Notes: a model not told the origin generated them from the letters alone. DNA of 64,000 nt from Gammaproteobacteria bacterium (GCA_024640305.1 JAHEFG010000001.1:139476-203475), one strand, 5' to 3'; shown: positions 1 through 9,672, counted from the stretch's first letter. Made by a program: numbers and translations.

Positions 1-342
1 TTCAGCTGCGTGCTCTTTGTCCGAAAACCGCGCCTCCTCCGGGTATGCATAGCGGTTCAGCCAGTCGAGCAACTGCTCCCCATACGATGCAATGATATCG
101 AGCTGTGAAAAATGCACGTGGCAGTCGATGAAGCCAGGCAGTATCAGGCTGCCGGTCAGGTCTTCGACGGCCACCTCGACTGCCAACGTCGGCAATATTT
201 TTTCCGCGCTACCGATACGCGCAACAACGCCGTCGTCAACGACGAGCACGCCATCCTCGAGAAACTCGACTGCCGACGGCGCCGCCTTTTCGCCTGGATC
301 AGCGAGGCAATGAAATATCGATGCTCGAAACGCCTGCTGCAT
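1..342 (-). CDS. guaD: Guanine deaminase, N-terminal part (cut by window edge)
   Basis: The gene enters from the left edge, so only its first 114 codons are visible. It would hydrolyse guanine to xanthine and ammonia in the cytoplasm, feeding the xanthine dehydrogenase encoded upstream in the same operon. The translation shows the amidohydrolase metal-site motif PGFIDCHVHFSQ at residues 69-80, followed by ASYGEQLLDWLNRY, which is characteristic of guanine deaminases rather than of chlorohydrolase relatives. The ATG at 342 lies two bases after the allA stop codon, consistent with translation as the last visible gene of the operon. The remaining metal ligands and the C-terminus are outside the window. 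Confidence 0.88.
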   Translation of the reverse strand, partial: MQQAFRASIFHCLADPGEKAAPSAVEFLEDGVLVVDDGVVARIGSAEKILPTLAVEVAVEDLTGSLILPGFIDCHVHFSQLDIIASYGEQLLDWLNRYAYPEEARFSDKEHAAE

Positions 343-344
343 TG

Positions 345-842
345 CTAGCTTTCAACCAGCATGACAGGCTCATCGAGATCATGAGTGTCACAGTTCGGCA
401 TATCGGCAGCGCGATCGATGATCAGGAACTCCCGACCCGCTTCGAACGCGATGAGTGGCATATGCCAGGTGCCACGATGGTAGTTGATCCCCTGGCGTCC
501 GTTGGTTACGAAGGCCCTTAGATCCGACGCGTCCACGCTTTCTTCGGGCGGCGCGACAACCACTACCATGCGGCAGGGCGTCAGGGGAACGAACGCCTGG
601 CTGCCGAGCGGGTGACGCTCCACCATATCGATACGCAGCGGCAGGGACGTCGCAACACGGCAACGAGCGATGCTGACTGCGACCCTGCCATCGTCGTGCA
701 TATCAACATTACACAGATCATCGAAACGCTGGAAACGCTCAGCGTTCATCGCCGCAGTACGATCGACCGAAGTCTCTATGACATCGCCATAAAGTGCGAA
801 TCGTTCGCTGCTAAGTGGCTGCGGTTTAAGTGTAATGGTCAT
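345..842 (-). CDS. allA: Ureidoglycolate lyase
   Basis: A 165-residue cupin-like protein of the AllA family, which releases urea from ureidoglycolate to give glyoxylate. This is the last ring-fragment step of allantoin breakdown. Family hallmarks visible are ERHPLGSQAFVPL near residue 75 and GINYHRGTWHMPL near residue 120; the length is normal. It sits three bases after allantoicase, which makes its substrate, and directly before guanine deaminase. In older nomenclature the enzyme is called ureidoglycolate hydrolase. The assignment is firm from both motif and context. Confidence 0.93.
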   Translation of the reverse strand: MTITLKPQPLSSERFALYGDVIETSVDRTAAMNAERFQRFDDLCNVDMHDDGRVAVSIARCRVATSLPLRIDMVERHPLGSQAFVPLTPCRMVVVVAPPEESVDASDLRAFVTNGRQGINYHRGTWHMPLIAFEAGREFLIIDRAADMPNCDTHDLDEPVMLVES

Positions 843-845
843 GGT

Positions 846-1829
846 CTATTTTTCACCGACAAGTCGACCGTACAGGCGTACGCGACTGATGCCACCGTCC
901 GGGTAGATCGATACGCGCACATGGCTTACGGCACCAATGGGCTCGAGCTCGCTTGCGAAGAAATGCTGCTTGTCCATTGTCAGCCTGGTCTCCGCAAGCA
1001 ACGATTGCCAGGTACTATCTTCTGTAACGGCTTCTGCGTCGCTGGCAAACATCGCCGCCCCTATCGCGACCCTGTCCGGGTAATTACCCTTGAAATGTGC
1101 GGTATCGACTTCGATCCTCTCAATTTCTCCGGCATGGCCCAGCGCGAGGATTACCCAGTCGTTGCCCGGCCCGCGCCGTCGTGCTGTTTCCCAGCCATCA
1201 CCCATGTTAACGCCGCGACCAGCAACATTGAGGTTGTGCATACTGCCGTAGTGTTCGTCACTGCAGGCGATAGCGCGACCACCGTTTTCGAGCGCGACGA
1301 GATCAATAACGCCTGTAGTAGACGGGAACTCCTGTCGGATCTCACCGTATATTCGTAAACGGGCAATGCCGCCGTCAGGGTAGATATTCAGGCGCAGGTG
1401 CGTCCACGCCTGATCATTATCGACGCCAATGTAGTTGTGGTCGTCTCCCTGCAGTGGCACTTTGGGCAGAAGCTCAACCCAGCCATCTTCAGGCACGTCG
1501 CTGTCGCTCACACACGCGTCTATCGACGCTTCTGGAGGGAAATTGCCGGTAAAAAAACGCGTATCAACATCGAAGCCGCGAATGACGCCCGGCAAACCGA
1601 GTTTGATGACACAAAAGTCGTGACCCGGTTCGCGCTTGCGACGACTTTCCCAGCCGTCCATCCACTTGCCATGATCATCGTACTTGTCGTCGATAAATAC
1701 CGGCTCGTGCGGCTCGATCAAGCGCTCTTTTGCGGCAAAAAATTCATCAGTTGCAAACGTTACACGTGTCCCCAACCGCGGTTGCTCGAGCTGAATCCAC
1801 TTGTGGAACGGTTGCCGCTCGCTCGACAT
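846..1829 (-). CDS. alc: Allantoicase
   Basis: A 327-residue protein that hydrolyses allantoate to ureidoglycolate and urea. It has the two-fold internal repeat typical of allantoicase: GWESRRKREPGHD at 59-71 recurs as GWETARRRGPGND at 212-224, and IYPDGGI occurs once in each half. The ATG at 1829 shares its A with the uraD stop codon (TGATG), and a GGAGG ribosome-binding site lies within the end of uraD, so the pair is translationally coupled. It links the PuuE product (allantoate) to AllA in the same operon. I see no missing conserved block. Confidence 0.95.
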   Translation of the reverse strand: MSSERQPFHKWIQLEQPRLGTRVTFATDEFFAAKERLIEPHEPVFIDDKYDDHGKWMDGWESRRKREPGHDFCVIKLGLPGVIRGFDVDTRFFTGNFPPEASIDACVSDSDVPEDGWVELLPKVPLQGDDHNYIGVDNDQAWTHLRLNIYPDGGIARLRIYGEIRQEFPSTTGVIDLVALENGGRAIACSDEHYGSMHNLNVAGRGVNMGDGWETARRRGPGNDWVILALGHAGEIERIEVDTAHFKGNYPDRVAIGAAMFASDAEAVTEDSTWQSLLAETRLTMDKQHFFASELEPIGAVSHVRVSIYPDGGISRVRLYGRLVGEK

Positions 1830-2320
1830 CAGCCTACCTCCATCGATCGCAGGCGCAGGCGAGCAATCTTGTGGATTTCGGCCAGCGCGGTTTCGAACTC
1901 CGTCGCCGGGTCATTCTCCAGCCGGTCAGAGAACGCACCAAGAATTTCTTCGCGACTGCTGTTCTTGACAGCCATTACAAACGGGAAACCGAATTTTTCG
2001 TGATAGGCCGTGTTCAGCGTTTGGAATCGTTCATATTCGTCAGTGGAGCATCGATCCAGTCCGGCGCTGGCCTGTTCGCTCGTCGACTCTTCGGTCAGCT
2101 CGCCGGCCACCTGGGCTTTGCCGGCGAGATCGGGATGTGCGCGAATCAACTCCAGTTGCTTAGACCTGGATGCATTGTCGACGCAATCGGCCATAAGCTC
2201 TGCGAGCTTCTCGATGTCATCGATCTCGGTCGTAACCGAACCGGCTTCCTCCGCGACCCAGGCTGAATGCTCGTAAATCGCAGCGAAACGATCAACAAAA
2301 TCACTGTATTCCAACTTCAT
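1829..2320 (-). CDS. uraD: 2-oxo-4-hydroxy-4-carboxy-5-ureidoimidazoline (OHCU) decarboxylase
   Basis: A 163-residue all-helical protein that decarboxylates OHCU stereospecifically to (S)-allantoin, the third step from urate. The catalytic histidine is in the RAHPDLAGKA motif (His62), and the second conserved block FGFPFVMAVK is at 110-119. Start and stop overlap both neighbours by the TGATG arrangement (puuE upstream, alc downstream), so the gene is embedded in a coupled operon. The HIU hydrolase partner uraH is at the head of the same operon, not adjacent. Confidence 0.94.
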   Translation of the reverse strand: MKLEYSDFVDRFAAIYEHSAWVAEEAGSVTTEIDDIEKLAELMADCVDNASRSKQLELIRAHPDLAGKAQVAGELTEESTSEQASAGLDRCSTDEYERFQTLNTAYHEKFGFPFVMAVKNSSREEILGAFSDRLENDPATEFETALAEIHKIARLRLRSMEVG

Positions 2321-3225
2321 CAGGAGTCCGCCGGAAAGTGTCTGCGCCAGTGATTGGCAATATCAATGCGGCGCGCAACCCAGACATCGTCCTGAGCCAC
2401 AACGTAGTCAATGAATCTCGCCACGGCTGCCGCACGCCCGGGGTGACCGGCGATGCGGCAATGTAAACCTACGGACATCATGCGCGACCCTTCCGCATAC
2501 AACACATCGAAGGAATCCTTCAGATAGTCGAAAAACTGCTGCCCCGAATTAAATCCCTGGGCTGTCGTGAAACGCATATCGTTGACGTCGAGTGTATAGG
2601 GCACCATCAGCTGCGGTGTTGCCTGCGTATAGTCCCAGTAGGGCAAGTCGTCGGCGTAGCAATCGGCGTTATAAACGAAGCCACCCTCCTCGGCCACGAG
2701 GCGGTGGCTTTGTGGACTGCAACGGCCCAGATACCAGCCCAATGGCCGCTCGCCCGTTACGCGCGTATGAATTTCGATGGCTTTTGCCAGGTGCTCGCGT
2801 TCAATGTCCGCGGCGACACTTTGGTAGTCGATCCAACGATAACCGTGGCTTGCGATTTCCCACTCGGCCTCCTGCATTGCCGCCACAACACCAGGGTTGC
2901 GCTCGAGCGCCATGGCGACGCCAAATACCGTGACGGGGAGACCCGCGCTGGTAAAAAGCCTGTGCAAGCGCCAGAACCCGGCCCTGGCCCCATACTCATA
3001 GAGCGACTCCATATTCATATGACGTTGCTCGTGAATCGGCTCGGCCGCCACGATTTCGGACAAGAAGGCCTCCGATGCCGGGTCACCATGCAGCACACAA
3101 TTCTCAGCGCCTTCCTCGTAGTTGATGACGAACTGCACTGCGATGCGCGCACCACCAGGCCATCGGGCGTCTGGGATTTGTTTGCCGTAGCCGCACAAAT
3201 CTCTTGGATAAGTGTCGTCAGCCAC
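2320..3225 (-). CDS. puuE: Allantoinase, polysaccharide-deacetylase type (PuuE)
   Basis: Opens the hydantoin ring of allantoin to give allantoate. The protein belongs to the PuuE branch of the carbohydrate esterase 4 fold, unrelated to the amidohydrolase-type allantoinase (AllB). Hallmarks are YPRDLCGYG at the N-terminus, FVINYEEGAE, and HGYRW in the NodB-like core. I chose the GTG at 3225, preceded by a purine-rich GGTGGGGGG and lying at the puuD stop (TAGTG), because it yields the usual N-terminus VADDTYPRDL. A TTG at 3252 would add nine atypical residues inside puuD. The product is 301 residues, normal for the family. Confidence 0.93.
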   Translation of the reverse strand: MADDTYPRDLCGYGKQIPDARWPGGARIAVQFVINYEEGAENCVLHGDPASEAFLSEIVAAEPIHEQRHMNMESLYEYGARAGFWRLHRLFTSAGLPVTVFGVAMALERNPGVVAAMQEAEWEIASHGYRWIDYQSVAADIEREHLAKAIEIHTRVTGERPLGWYLGRCSPQSHRLVAEEGGFVYNADCYADDLPYWDYTQATPQLMVPYTLDVNDMRFTTAQGFNSGQQFFDYLKDSFDVLYAEGSRMMSVGLHCRIAGHPGRAAAVARFIDYVVAQDDVWVARRIDIANHWRRHFPADS

Positions 3226-4412
3226 TAAAGCCCCCCACCTGACTCGAACCAACGTCCAATCACATCGCGCTCTTCCTCACTGATGCCTGTCAGGTTGCCG
3301 ATCGGCATGGAGCGATTCAAAACTGTCTGCTGGTGGATCCGCAGCGCCTCGGCAACGATCTGCGCATCGGTATCCAGAGCGACGCCGGCCGGGGCCGCGG
3401 TAAACGCAGGATGTGTCGGAGTTTCAGAATGACAGGGCATGCATCGATTCTGCACCACGGCGCGAACATCGTCGAATGTTACAGCGGCGCCGGATTGGCC
3501 ACCCGGTCGCGGCGCGATCATTACCGCGACACCGACAAGAATCACTGCGGCCATGACAACTGGCAGTAGTGATGCCCTGCCTTTATGGCGAGCGACAAAA
3601 TATATGCGAATCAACGCACCGGCCAGCGCAATTGCGATCAGGATGGCCCAGTTGTATTCGTGGTTGTAGGTAACCGCGAAGTGATTGCTCGTCATGACGA
3701 ACAAAACGGGCAGCGTGAAATAGGTGTTATGGACCGAGCGTTGTTTCGCTCGAATGCCGTCCCAGGGATCTGGCGTTTCACCACGCCCGGCGGCATCTAC
3801 CATCCTTCTCTGCCCGGGTATGATGACAAAAAACACATTCGCGACCATGATCGTTCCGAGCACGACACCGAAATGGATGTACGCACCTCGGCCACCAAAC
3901 AACTGGCACAGACCCCAGGCGAGCAAAGACACAAGGGCCAACAACACACCGGCAAACACTTTTTCGTTGCTGCTCAGGCGCGACTTGCACAGCAGATCGT
4001 AAATAATCCAGCCACCTGCGATAAATGCAGCCGCAAGGCCGACAGCAAGCAGCGGCGACAGCTCGGCAACCGCAGGATCAATCAAATAAACCTCGGCGCC
4101 GTACCAATAGACCACGACAAGCAGGAACATGCCGGACAACCAGGTCGAATATGCCTCCCATTTGAACCAGTGCAATGTGTCTGGAATAACCTGGGGTGCG
4201 ACGCGGTATTTCTGTGCGTGATAAAAGCCTCCGCCATGAACAGACCAAAGCTCGCCGCCCACGCCTTTTTCATCGTCGGCCGGTAATGCCGGTGCCTCGA
4301 GATGATTGTCGAGCCAGACAAAATAGAATGACGAGCCTATCCACGCGACACCGGTGATGAAATGCACCCATCGCGCGAGCAGGTTGAGCCAGTCAACAAA
4401 ATACGCTTCCAT
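3225..4412 (-). CDS. puuD: Membrane-bound urate oxidase/hydroxylase with cytochrome c domain (PuuD)
   Basis: Integral membrane enzyme that oxidises urate to 5-hydroxyisourate, passing electrons to the respiratory chain rather than to oxygen as soluble uricase does. The N-terminus reads LLARWVHFITGVAWIGSSF, typical of the family, followed by about eight hydrophobic segments up to residue 300. A C-terminal periplasmic cytochrome c domain carries the haem site CMPCH at 324-328 and a likely axial methionine in SMPIGN at 369. Length (395 residues) is normal. The gene lies between xdhC, which helps mature the urate-producing enzyme, and puuE. No soluble uricase is present in the window. Confidence 0.95.
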   Translation of the reverse strand: MEAYFVDWLNLLARWVHFITGVAWIGSSFYFVWLDNHLEAPALPADDEKGVGGELWSVHGGGFYHAQKYRVAPQVIPDTLHWFKWEAYSTWLSGMFLLVVVYWYGAEVYLIDPAVAELSPLLAVGLAAAFIAGGWIIYDLLCKSRLSSNEKVFAGVLLALVSLLAWGLCQLFGGRGAYIHFGVVLGTIMVANVFFVIIPGQRRMVDAAGRGETPDPWDGIRAKQRSVHNTYFTLPVLFVMTSNHFAVTYNHEYNWAILIAIALAGALIRIYFVARHKGRASLLPVVMAAVILVGVAVMIAPRPGGQSGAAVTFDDVRAVVQNRCMPCHSETPTHPAFTAAPAGVALDTDAQIVAEALRIHQQTVLNRSMPIGNLTGISEEERDVIGRWFESGGGL

Positions 4413-4417
4413 GCTGT

Positions 4418-5464
4418 TTACTGCCTGATGGGAAGAACGTTGTCAGGATACGCTGTACCGCCACGGAGCGCCGTTCGTTCGTATGCCTGCAACAGCTCGG
4501 CCGCGGCCGAAACGGCAATCTCCGCGGGCTTCTTGCCGCTGATTCCATCGACGCCAATCGGGCAAACGAGGTTTTCCAGGACAACTTGCGGCATGCCTTG
4601 CTCGCGGTAACGTTTCTCGAAGCGACGCCGCTTGGACACGGAGCCGATCAAGCCGCAATACGCCGCATCCCCGCGACGGAGAATCCGATCACAGATTTCG
4701 AAATCGATGGCATGGCTGTGGGTCATGACGACGTAACAACTGCCAGGCGGCATAGCTGCAACCTCCAACGCAGGTGCACCGCTTTCAATTGCACGCACGT
4801 TCGACGGCGTGTTGCGAAAGATATTGCGGCGACTGTCGATCCAGCGAATATTGCAATCCAGACTCGATAACGACGCCACTACCGCGGATCCGACATGACC
4901 CGCACCGAATACCGCAATATTGAAGTTACTTGCGACGACCGGCTCGACAAACCAGTCGTCGACACGACACGCGCTGTTGCAGTCTGCAAGAACTGCTCGT
5001 GTTGATTCCAGGACGACCGCTGACAGGTTTTCACTGTCACTGCCAAACTGACTGTCCGCAGTTACGACAAACTTCTGCGCAGCAGCATCAATGGCGGTCA
5101 CAATGGCCGCTGGCTCACGCTGTCCGTGCAAACCACGTATGACCTGCAACCAGCCAGGCAAGCCATTGGAAATAGGTTCGAACAGGATATCTACCACACC
5201 ACCACAGCATTGACCCATTGAAGCGCCGAGCGGGAATCTTCGCAGCGTTGCCTGCTCTTCGGCGTCGAGCAGGTCGGCCGCAATTCGAGTGCATTGATAC
5301 TCGAGCTGCCCTCCACCTATCGTCCCAACTGTCGAGTTGCTCGTAACGATCATTTTCGCGCCTACCTCGCGCGGCGACGATCCTCGACTACCGGCGACAG
5401 TGACCAACACTACGCGTTCCCCGGCCGCCGTAATATCGCAAAGCTCGTCGATCCACTCGTTCAT
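4418..5464 (-). CDS. xdhC: Xanthine dehydrogenase accessory factor XdhC
   Basis: A 348-residue XdhC/CoxI-family protein that binds and helps sulfurate and insert the molybdenum cofactor into xanthine dehydrogenase; it is not part of the mature enzyme. The N-terminal CoxI-like part has AGSRGSSPREVGAKM at 24-38 and QCCGG at 85-89, and a Rossmann motif FGAGHVGSAV begins at 186. The C-terminus has GLIGSVSKRR. Its ATG overlaps the xdhB stop in an ATGA, indicating coupled translation with the enzyme it serves. Confidence 0.93.
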   Translation of the reverse strand: MNEWIDELCDITAAGERVVLVTVAGSRGSSPREVGAKMIVTSNSTVGTIGGGQLEYQCTRIAADLLDAEEQATLRRFPLGASMGQCCGGVVDILFEPISNGLPGWLQVIRGLHGQREPAAIVTAIDAAAQKFVVTADSQFGSDSENLSAVVLESTRAVLADCNSACRVDDWFVEPVVASNFNIAVFGAGHVGSAVVASLSSLDCNIRWIDSRRNIFRNTPSNVRAIESGAPALEVAAMPPGSCYVVMTHSHAIDFEICDRILRRGDAAYCGLIGSVSKRRRFEKRYREQGMPQVVLENLVCPIGVDGISGKKPAEIAVSAAAELLQAYERTALRGGTAYPDNVLPIRQ

Positions 5465-7770
5465 GAACGGCTGCCATTAATTGCGCGCAGGACTGCTTCC
5501 GGCGTCGCCGGGGCCTGCAGGTCGGGCAACGGCCTGTCTGCGCTCGCAATCGCGTCGCGAATTGCGTGGAACGCGGAAATACCGAGCATCAAAGGTGGTT
5601 CGCCGACGGCCTTCGAGCGGTAAATAGTGTCTTCACGGTTGGCAGAATTACTGAGCAAAGTAACGTTGAATTGCTGCGCTACATCCGAGCTGGTAGGAAT
5701 CTTGTAGGTCGATGGCGCATGCGTGGTCAAATGACCAGACTCGCTCCAGCAAAGCTCTTCCGACGTCAGCCAGCCTGCACCCTGAACGAATGCACCTTCA
5801 ATCTGGCCAAGGTCGACAGCGGGATTCAGCGAGTCTCCGCAGTCGTGCACGATGTCAACGCGGAGCAGTCGATGCTCCCCGGTCAAGGAATCGACAACAA
5901 CTTCCGAAACCGCTGCGCCGTAAGCGAAATAGAAGAACGGGCGACCACTGAAAGTTTCGCGGTCATAGTGAATTTTCGGTGTCTTGTAGAATCCCGTTGC
6001 CGACAACGACACCCTGTCCAACCATGCCAGTTGCACCAACTCCGCAAAGCTCAGCGTCTTCTCGCCAACTGTCACAACGTTGTCATGAAAACTGACCGTG
6101 GCCTCATTCACTGAGAAGTGCCGTGCAGCAAATTCGGTCAGGCGGGTGCGGATTTTTGCGGCCGCGATCTGCGCCGCCTTGCCATTCATATCAGATCCGC
6201 TGGAAGCCGCCGTTGCCGATGCATTCGGTACCTTGCTCGTATCCGACGCCGTTACCCGAATTCGCTCAATACCGACACCAAGTTCGTCTGCGACAACCTG
6301 GGCAACCTTGATGAATAGCCCCTGCCCCATTTCTGTGCCGCCGTGGTTCAAGCGCACCGAACCATCTTTGTAGACATGCACGAGTGCGCCAGCCTGGTTC
6401 AGGTGGGTCGCTGTAAAAGAAATCCCGAATTTTACGGGCGTCATTGCGATGCCGCGCTTCAAGATGGTGCTGGCAGCATTAAATTCCTGAATTTCCTGCC
6501 GACGCGCCGGATAGTCGGCATCCGCCTCGAGTTTGTCGATAATTTCGCCGATGATGTTGTCATCCAGGGTCTGGCCATACTGCGTAACGTCGCGTTCACC
6601 AACTCCGTAGAAGTTTCGCCTGCGCACTGCCAGCGGATCCAGCTGCAGCGTTCGCGCGATGTCGTCCATCACGTACTCAATCGCAAACATTCCCTGTGGC
6701 CCGCCGAAACCACGAAAAGCTGTTGCTGACGCGGTATTGGTCTTGCAGCGATATGACTTGATGTGCACATTTTCAAGAAAGTAAGCGTTGTCGCAATGAA
6801 ACATTGTGCGGTCGTTCACTGGCCCCGACAGGTCAGCAGAAAACCCGCAACGCGACGCAAACATGAAATCAACGCCGCGTATCCGGCCGGTGGCGTCGAA
6901 GCCGACGTCGTAATCGATAACGAAGTCATGCCGCTTGCCGGTCATGATCATGTCGTCATCACGGTCCAGTCGTAATTTGCACGACCGTCCGGTCTTGTGT
7001 GCCATTAGCGCTGCAACGCACGCGATAGTCGCGGCCTGACTTTCCTTGCCACCAAATGCGCCACCCATGCGGCGGCAAATGCAGACGACGTCTTTGGCCG
7101 ACCGTCCGGTCGCTTCGGCAACGAGGTGCTGAACCTCATCGGGATGTTGCGTCGAACTGTAGATGAGCAGACCACCGTCCTCCTGCGGGACGGCCATCGC
7201 GATATGCCCTTCCAGATAGAACTGGTCCTGACCGCCGAGATTCAGGCGGCGCTGCAGACGATGCGGCGCATTTTCGAGCGCTGCGACCGGCTCACCACGT
7301 ACGAGTGTTTCTGTCGGTAGCACGAAGCTGTCTTTCTCGACGGCCACAAGTGGATCGAGAATCGCCTCCAGCTTGTCGTAGCTGACTTTTGCGAGTTTCG
7401 CGGCCTTGCGCGCCTGGTCTACGGTTTCTGCCGCAACAGCAAATATCGCCTGGCCGGCGAATTCAACGATACCCTCAGCAAGGATTGGTTCGTCAGCAAT
7501 AATCGGACCGCAATTGTTTTCGCCGGGAATATCTGCCGCCAGGCAAACATCAACCACACCGGCCGCGCCCAATACTTCAGCGAGATCTATCGCGCCGATT
7601 CGTGCGTGGGCTTCGCTGCTCATACCGACAGCGACATGTAAAAGGTCACGCGGCTCGGGCAGATCATCTGTATACGCAGCCCTGCCACTGACATGCAGGT
7701 GAGCGCTATCGTGCGGCAGTGGCTTGCCGACTGCGCGACGCTCGCGTGTCACTCTGTCAGTCGCGGCCAT
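5461..7770 (-). CDS. xdhB: Xanthine dehydrogenase, molybdopterin-binding large subunit
   Basis: Catalytic subunit that hydroxylates hypoxanthine and xanthine to urate at the molybdenum centre. Landmarks are GGAFGGKE (about 235), FRGFGGPQGM with the substrate-orienting arginine (about 345), GGTEMGQGL, and AVGEPP with the active-site glutamate at about 724. The Arg/Glu pair fits xanthine dehydrogenase rather than aldehyde or CO dehydrogenases. I use the ATG at 7770, giving MAATDRVTRE and a short overlap with xdhA; an upstream in-frame start at 7800 would extend further into xdhA. Length (769 residues) is normal for bacterial two-subunit enzymes. Confidence 0.95.
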   Translation of the reverse strand: MAATDRVTRERRAVGKPLPHDSAHLHVSGRAAYTDDLPEPRDLLHVAVGMSSEAHARIGAIDLAEVLGAAGVVDVCLAADIPGENNCGPIIADEPILAEGIVEFAGQAIFAVAAETVDQARKAAKLAKVSYDKLEAILDPLVAVEKDSFVLPTETLVRGEPVAALENAPHRLQRRLNLGGQDQFYLEGHIAMAVPQEDGGLLIYSSTQHPDEVQHLVAEATGRSAKDVVCICRRMGGAFGGKESQAATIACVAALMAHKTGRSCKLRLDRDDDMIMTGKRHDFVIDYDVGFDATGRIRGVDFMFASRCGFSADLSGPVNDRTMFHCDNAYFLENVHIKSYRCKTNTASATAFRGFGGPQGMFAIEYVMDDIARTLQLDPLAVRRRNFYGVGERDVTQYGQTLDDNIIGEIIDKLEADADYPARRQEIQEFNAASTILKRGIAMTPVKFGISFTATHLNQAGALVHVYKDGSVRLNHGGTEMGQGLFIKVAQVVADELGVGIERIRVTASDTSKVPNASATAASSGSDMNGKAAQIAAAKIRTRLTEFAARHFSVNEATVSFHDNVVTVGEKTLSFAELVQLAWLDRVSLSATGFYKTPKIHYDRETFSGRPFFYFAYGAAVSEVVVDSLTGEHRLLRVDIVHDCGDSLNPAVDLGQIEGAFVQGAGWLTSEELCWSESGHLTTHAPSTYKIPTSSDVAQQFNVTLLSNSANREDTIYRSKAVGEPPLMLGISAFHAIRDAIASADRPLPDLQAPATPEAVLRAINGSRS

Positions 7771-9265
7771 ATGAGTACACCGTCTCTGTGAATTCGCCAC
7801 AACTTTCGAGATAGAACCGTCGTAACAGATTTTGTGTGGCCTGCAGGCGATAACCTGCCGAGGCTCGCATGTCCGATATGGGTACGAAGTCGTTCTTCAA
7901 CGCATTTATTGCCCGACTTACGGTCTCATCATTCCAGCGCCGGCCCACGACTTCTGCCTCGCAGTTGTAAGCGCGCCTGATGGTCGCTGCCATTCCGCCA
8001 CAAGCCATACGGAAGGACGCGACTCTGTCATCTTCCAGTTGCAGCCTAAATGCCGTGCAAACCGCGGAAATGTCCTGATCAAATCGTTTTGACAGCTTGT
8101 GGCTGCGAAGCACCGCGTTGCCTTCAGGTAACGGAATGCGAATCCGCTCGATGAACTCGCCCGGTCGGAGAGCATTCACCTGGTAGTCAATGTAAAACTC
8201 GTCGAGTGGTAGCTCACGCGTATCGGAGCCGGAGCGCAACACGAGGGAGGTGCCGACGACCATCAACGCGGGCATCGAATCACCTATCGGCGAACCGTTC
8301 GCGATATTACCGCCAAGGGTTCCGGCGTTACGTATCGGCGGCGACGCGAATCGTCTGAACAGCTCATCGAGATCCGGGTACAGCTCGACAATCACTACCA
8401 TGGCATTGCTGAGACTAACCGCAGCACCAATCTCGATGTGCGTCGCTGACACATCGAGTACGTTAAGCGCGTCGACATGCCCGGTGTAAACGACCATATT
8501 CAGCTCACGATGTTGCTTGGTTACCCAAAGCCCGATGTCCGTACCACCCGCCAGTACAGTTGCATCAGGATGCGCAGCCAGAATCTCAGACAACTCGTCG
8601 CTACTGGTCGGCGCAAAGAAGGACTTGTCCCGCCCGACCAGCCGGAGACTTTCCTGTCGCCGCAGACCCTGCAGTCGCTCGACGCGCTGCACCGGTTTTG
8701 TTTGCCTGCCAAATGGTTGACGCAACCAGTCATCACCGGGCATGACGTTCTGGACAGATTGGGCCGCATCTACAATCGGTCGATATCCCGTGCAGCGACA
8801 CAGGTTTCCGGCCAGCGCATCATCGATTTCCCGCCGTGTCGGGTTGGCATTGGTCTTGTACAGTGCGAATAGCGACATAACGAAGCCGGGCGTACAAAAA
8901 CCACACTGTGATGCATGGCAGTCAACCATCGCCTTTTGCACAGGATGCAACTCGCCACCTGCATCGAGGCTCTCAACTGTGATGAGTTCTTTACCATCGA
9001 GCGTGGGCAAGAACTGTATGCAGGAGTTGATCGCCCGAATGGACAGGTCGTCACCGTCTCGGTTTAGCTCGGCAAGCACAACAGTACAAGCACCGCAATC
9101 ACCTTCGGCGCAACCCTCTTTCGTACCGGTTCGATAAATATCTTCGCGGAGGAATTGCAGCACGGTCCGGGTAGGATCAACGTTGCTAATTTCAATTATC
9201 TCGCCATCAAGCACAAACCGAATTTTGTCGGGCTGTTCGTTGAGTACAGAGGCATGGTCGCTCAT
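7757..9265 (-). CDS. xdhA: Xanthine dehydrogenase, iron-sulfur/FAD small subunit
   Basis: Carries electrons from the molybdenum centre to NAD. The N-terminal plant-type 2Fe-2S site (Cys 52, 57, 60 and 82) and the second 2Fe-2S domain (QCGFCTPG and NLCRCTGYRP, Cys 121, 124, 156 and 158) are complete. An FAD-binding domain follows, with VLAGGTDIGLW near 240. The first true ATG is at 9265, five bases after the uraH stop; a TTG at 9274 is also possible and would overlap that stop as TTGA. The 3' end overlaps xdhB by 14 bases. Confidence 0.94.
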   Translation of the reverse strand: MSDHASVLNEQPDKIRFVLDGEIIEISNVDPTRTVLQFLREDIYRTGTKEGCAEGDCGACTVVLAELNRDGDDLSIRAINSCIQFLPTLDGKELITVESLDAGGELHPVQKAMVDCHASQCGFCTPGFVMSLFALYKTNANPTRREIDDALAGNLCRCTGYRPIVDAAQSVQNVMPGDDWLRQPFGRQTKPVQRVERLQGLRRQESLRLVGRDKSFFAPTSSDELSEILAAHPDATVLAGGTDIGLWVTKQHRELNMVVYTGHVDALNVLDVSATHIEIGAAVSLSNAMVVIVELYPDLDELFRRFASPPIRNAGTLGGNIANGSPIGDSMPALMVVGTSLVLRSGSDTRELPLDEFYIDYQVNALRPGEFIERIRIPLPEGNAVLRSHKLSKRFDQDISAVCTAFRLQLEDDRVASFRMACGGMAATIRRAYNCEAEVVGRRWNDETVSRAINALKNDFVPISDMRASAGYRLQATQNLLRRFYLESCGEFTETVYSYGRD

Positions 9266-9270
9266 GGCGT

Positions 9271-9618
9271 TCAACTACCCCTGTATGTCGAGTAACTCCA
9301 GGGCGATACAAGCAGTGGTATGTGGTAGTGCTGATCTGCAGCAATTGAGAAGCGAATAACAACAGTATCAAGAAATGCAGGCTGCCCTGTCTCGATGCCC
9401 TGCGATCTAAAGTAAGTTCCGATATCGAATTCGAGCTCGTAGGTTCCTGCCTGCATTGCATCACCCTCAAGCAGGGGGGCTTGCGCACGACCGTCCTGAT
9501 TGCTGCTTACCGATGATTTCAAGACGCGCTCGTTGTCAAGTGCGTAGAGGCGGATAGCGACGTTTGCGGCAGGAACACCGTTCGCTGTATCCAGAATGTG
9601 CGTGGTCAACCGTCCCAT
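9271..9618 (-). CDS. uraH: 5-hydroxyisourate hydrolase (transthyretin-like)
   Basis: A 115-residue transthyretin-fold enzyme hydrolysing 5-hydroxyisourate, the PuuD product, to OHCU. Signature elements are LTTHILDTANG at the N-terminus and the C-terminal tetrapeptide YRGS, which is diagnostic of the enzyme against true transthyretin. Two ATG codons lie side by side (9621 and 9618); the second is better spaced from the AGGGG ribosome-binding site. It is the first gene of the ten-gene purine operon, so the promoter probably lies in the short gap at 9622-9672 or further upstream. No signal peptide is seen, so it should be cytoplasmic. Confidence 0.94.
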   Translation of the reverse strand: MGRLTTHILDTANGVPAANVAIRLYALDNERVLKSSVSSNQDGRAQAPLLEGDAMQAGTYELEFDIGTYFRSQGIETGQPAFLDTVVIRFSIAADQHYHIPLLVSPWSYSTYRGS

Positions 9619-9672
9619 CATTTCCCCTGAGCTAGTGCGCTGTATCGGCTGTCGGCATTATACGGCTCTGAA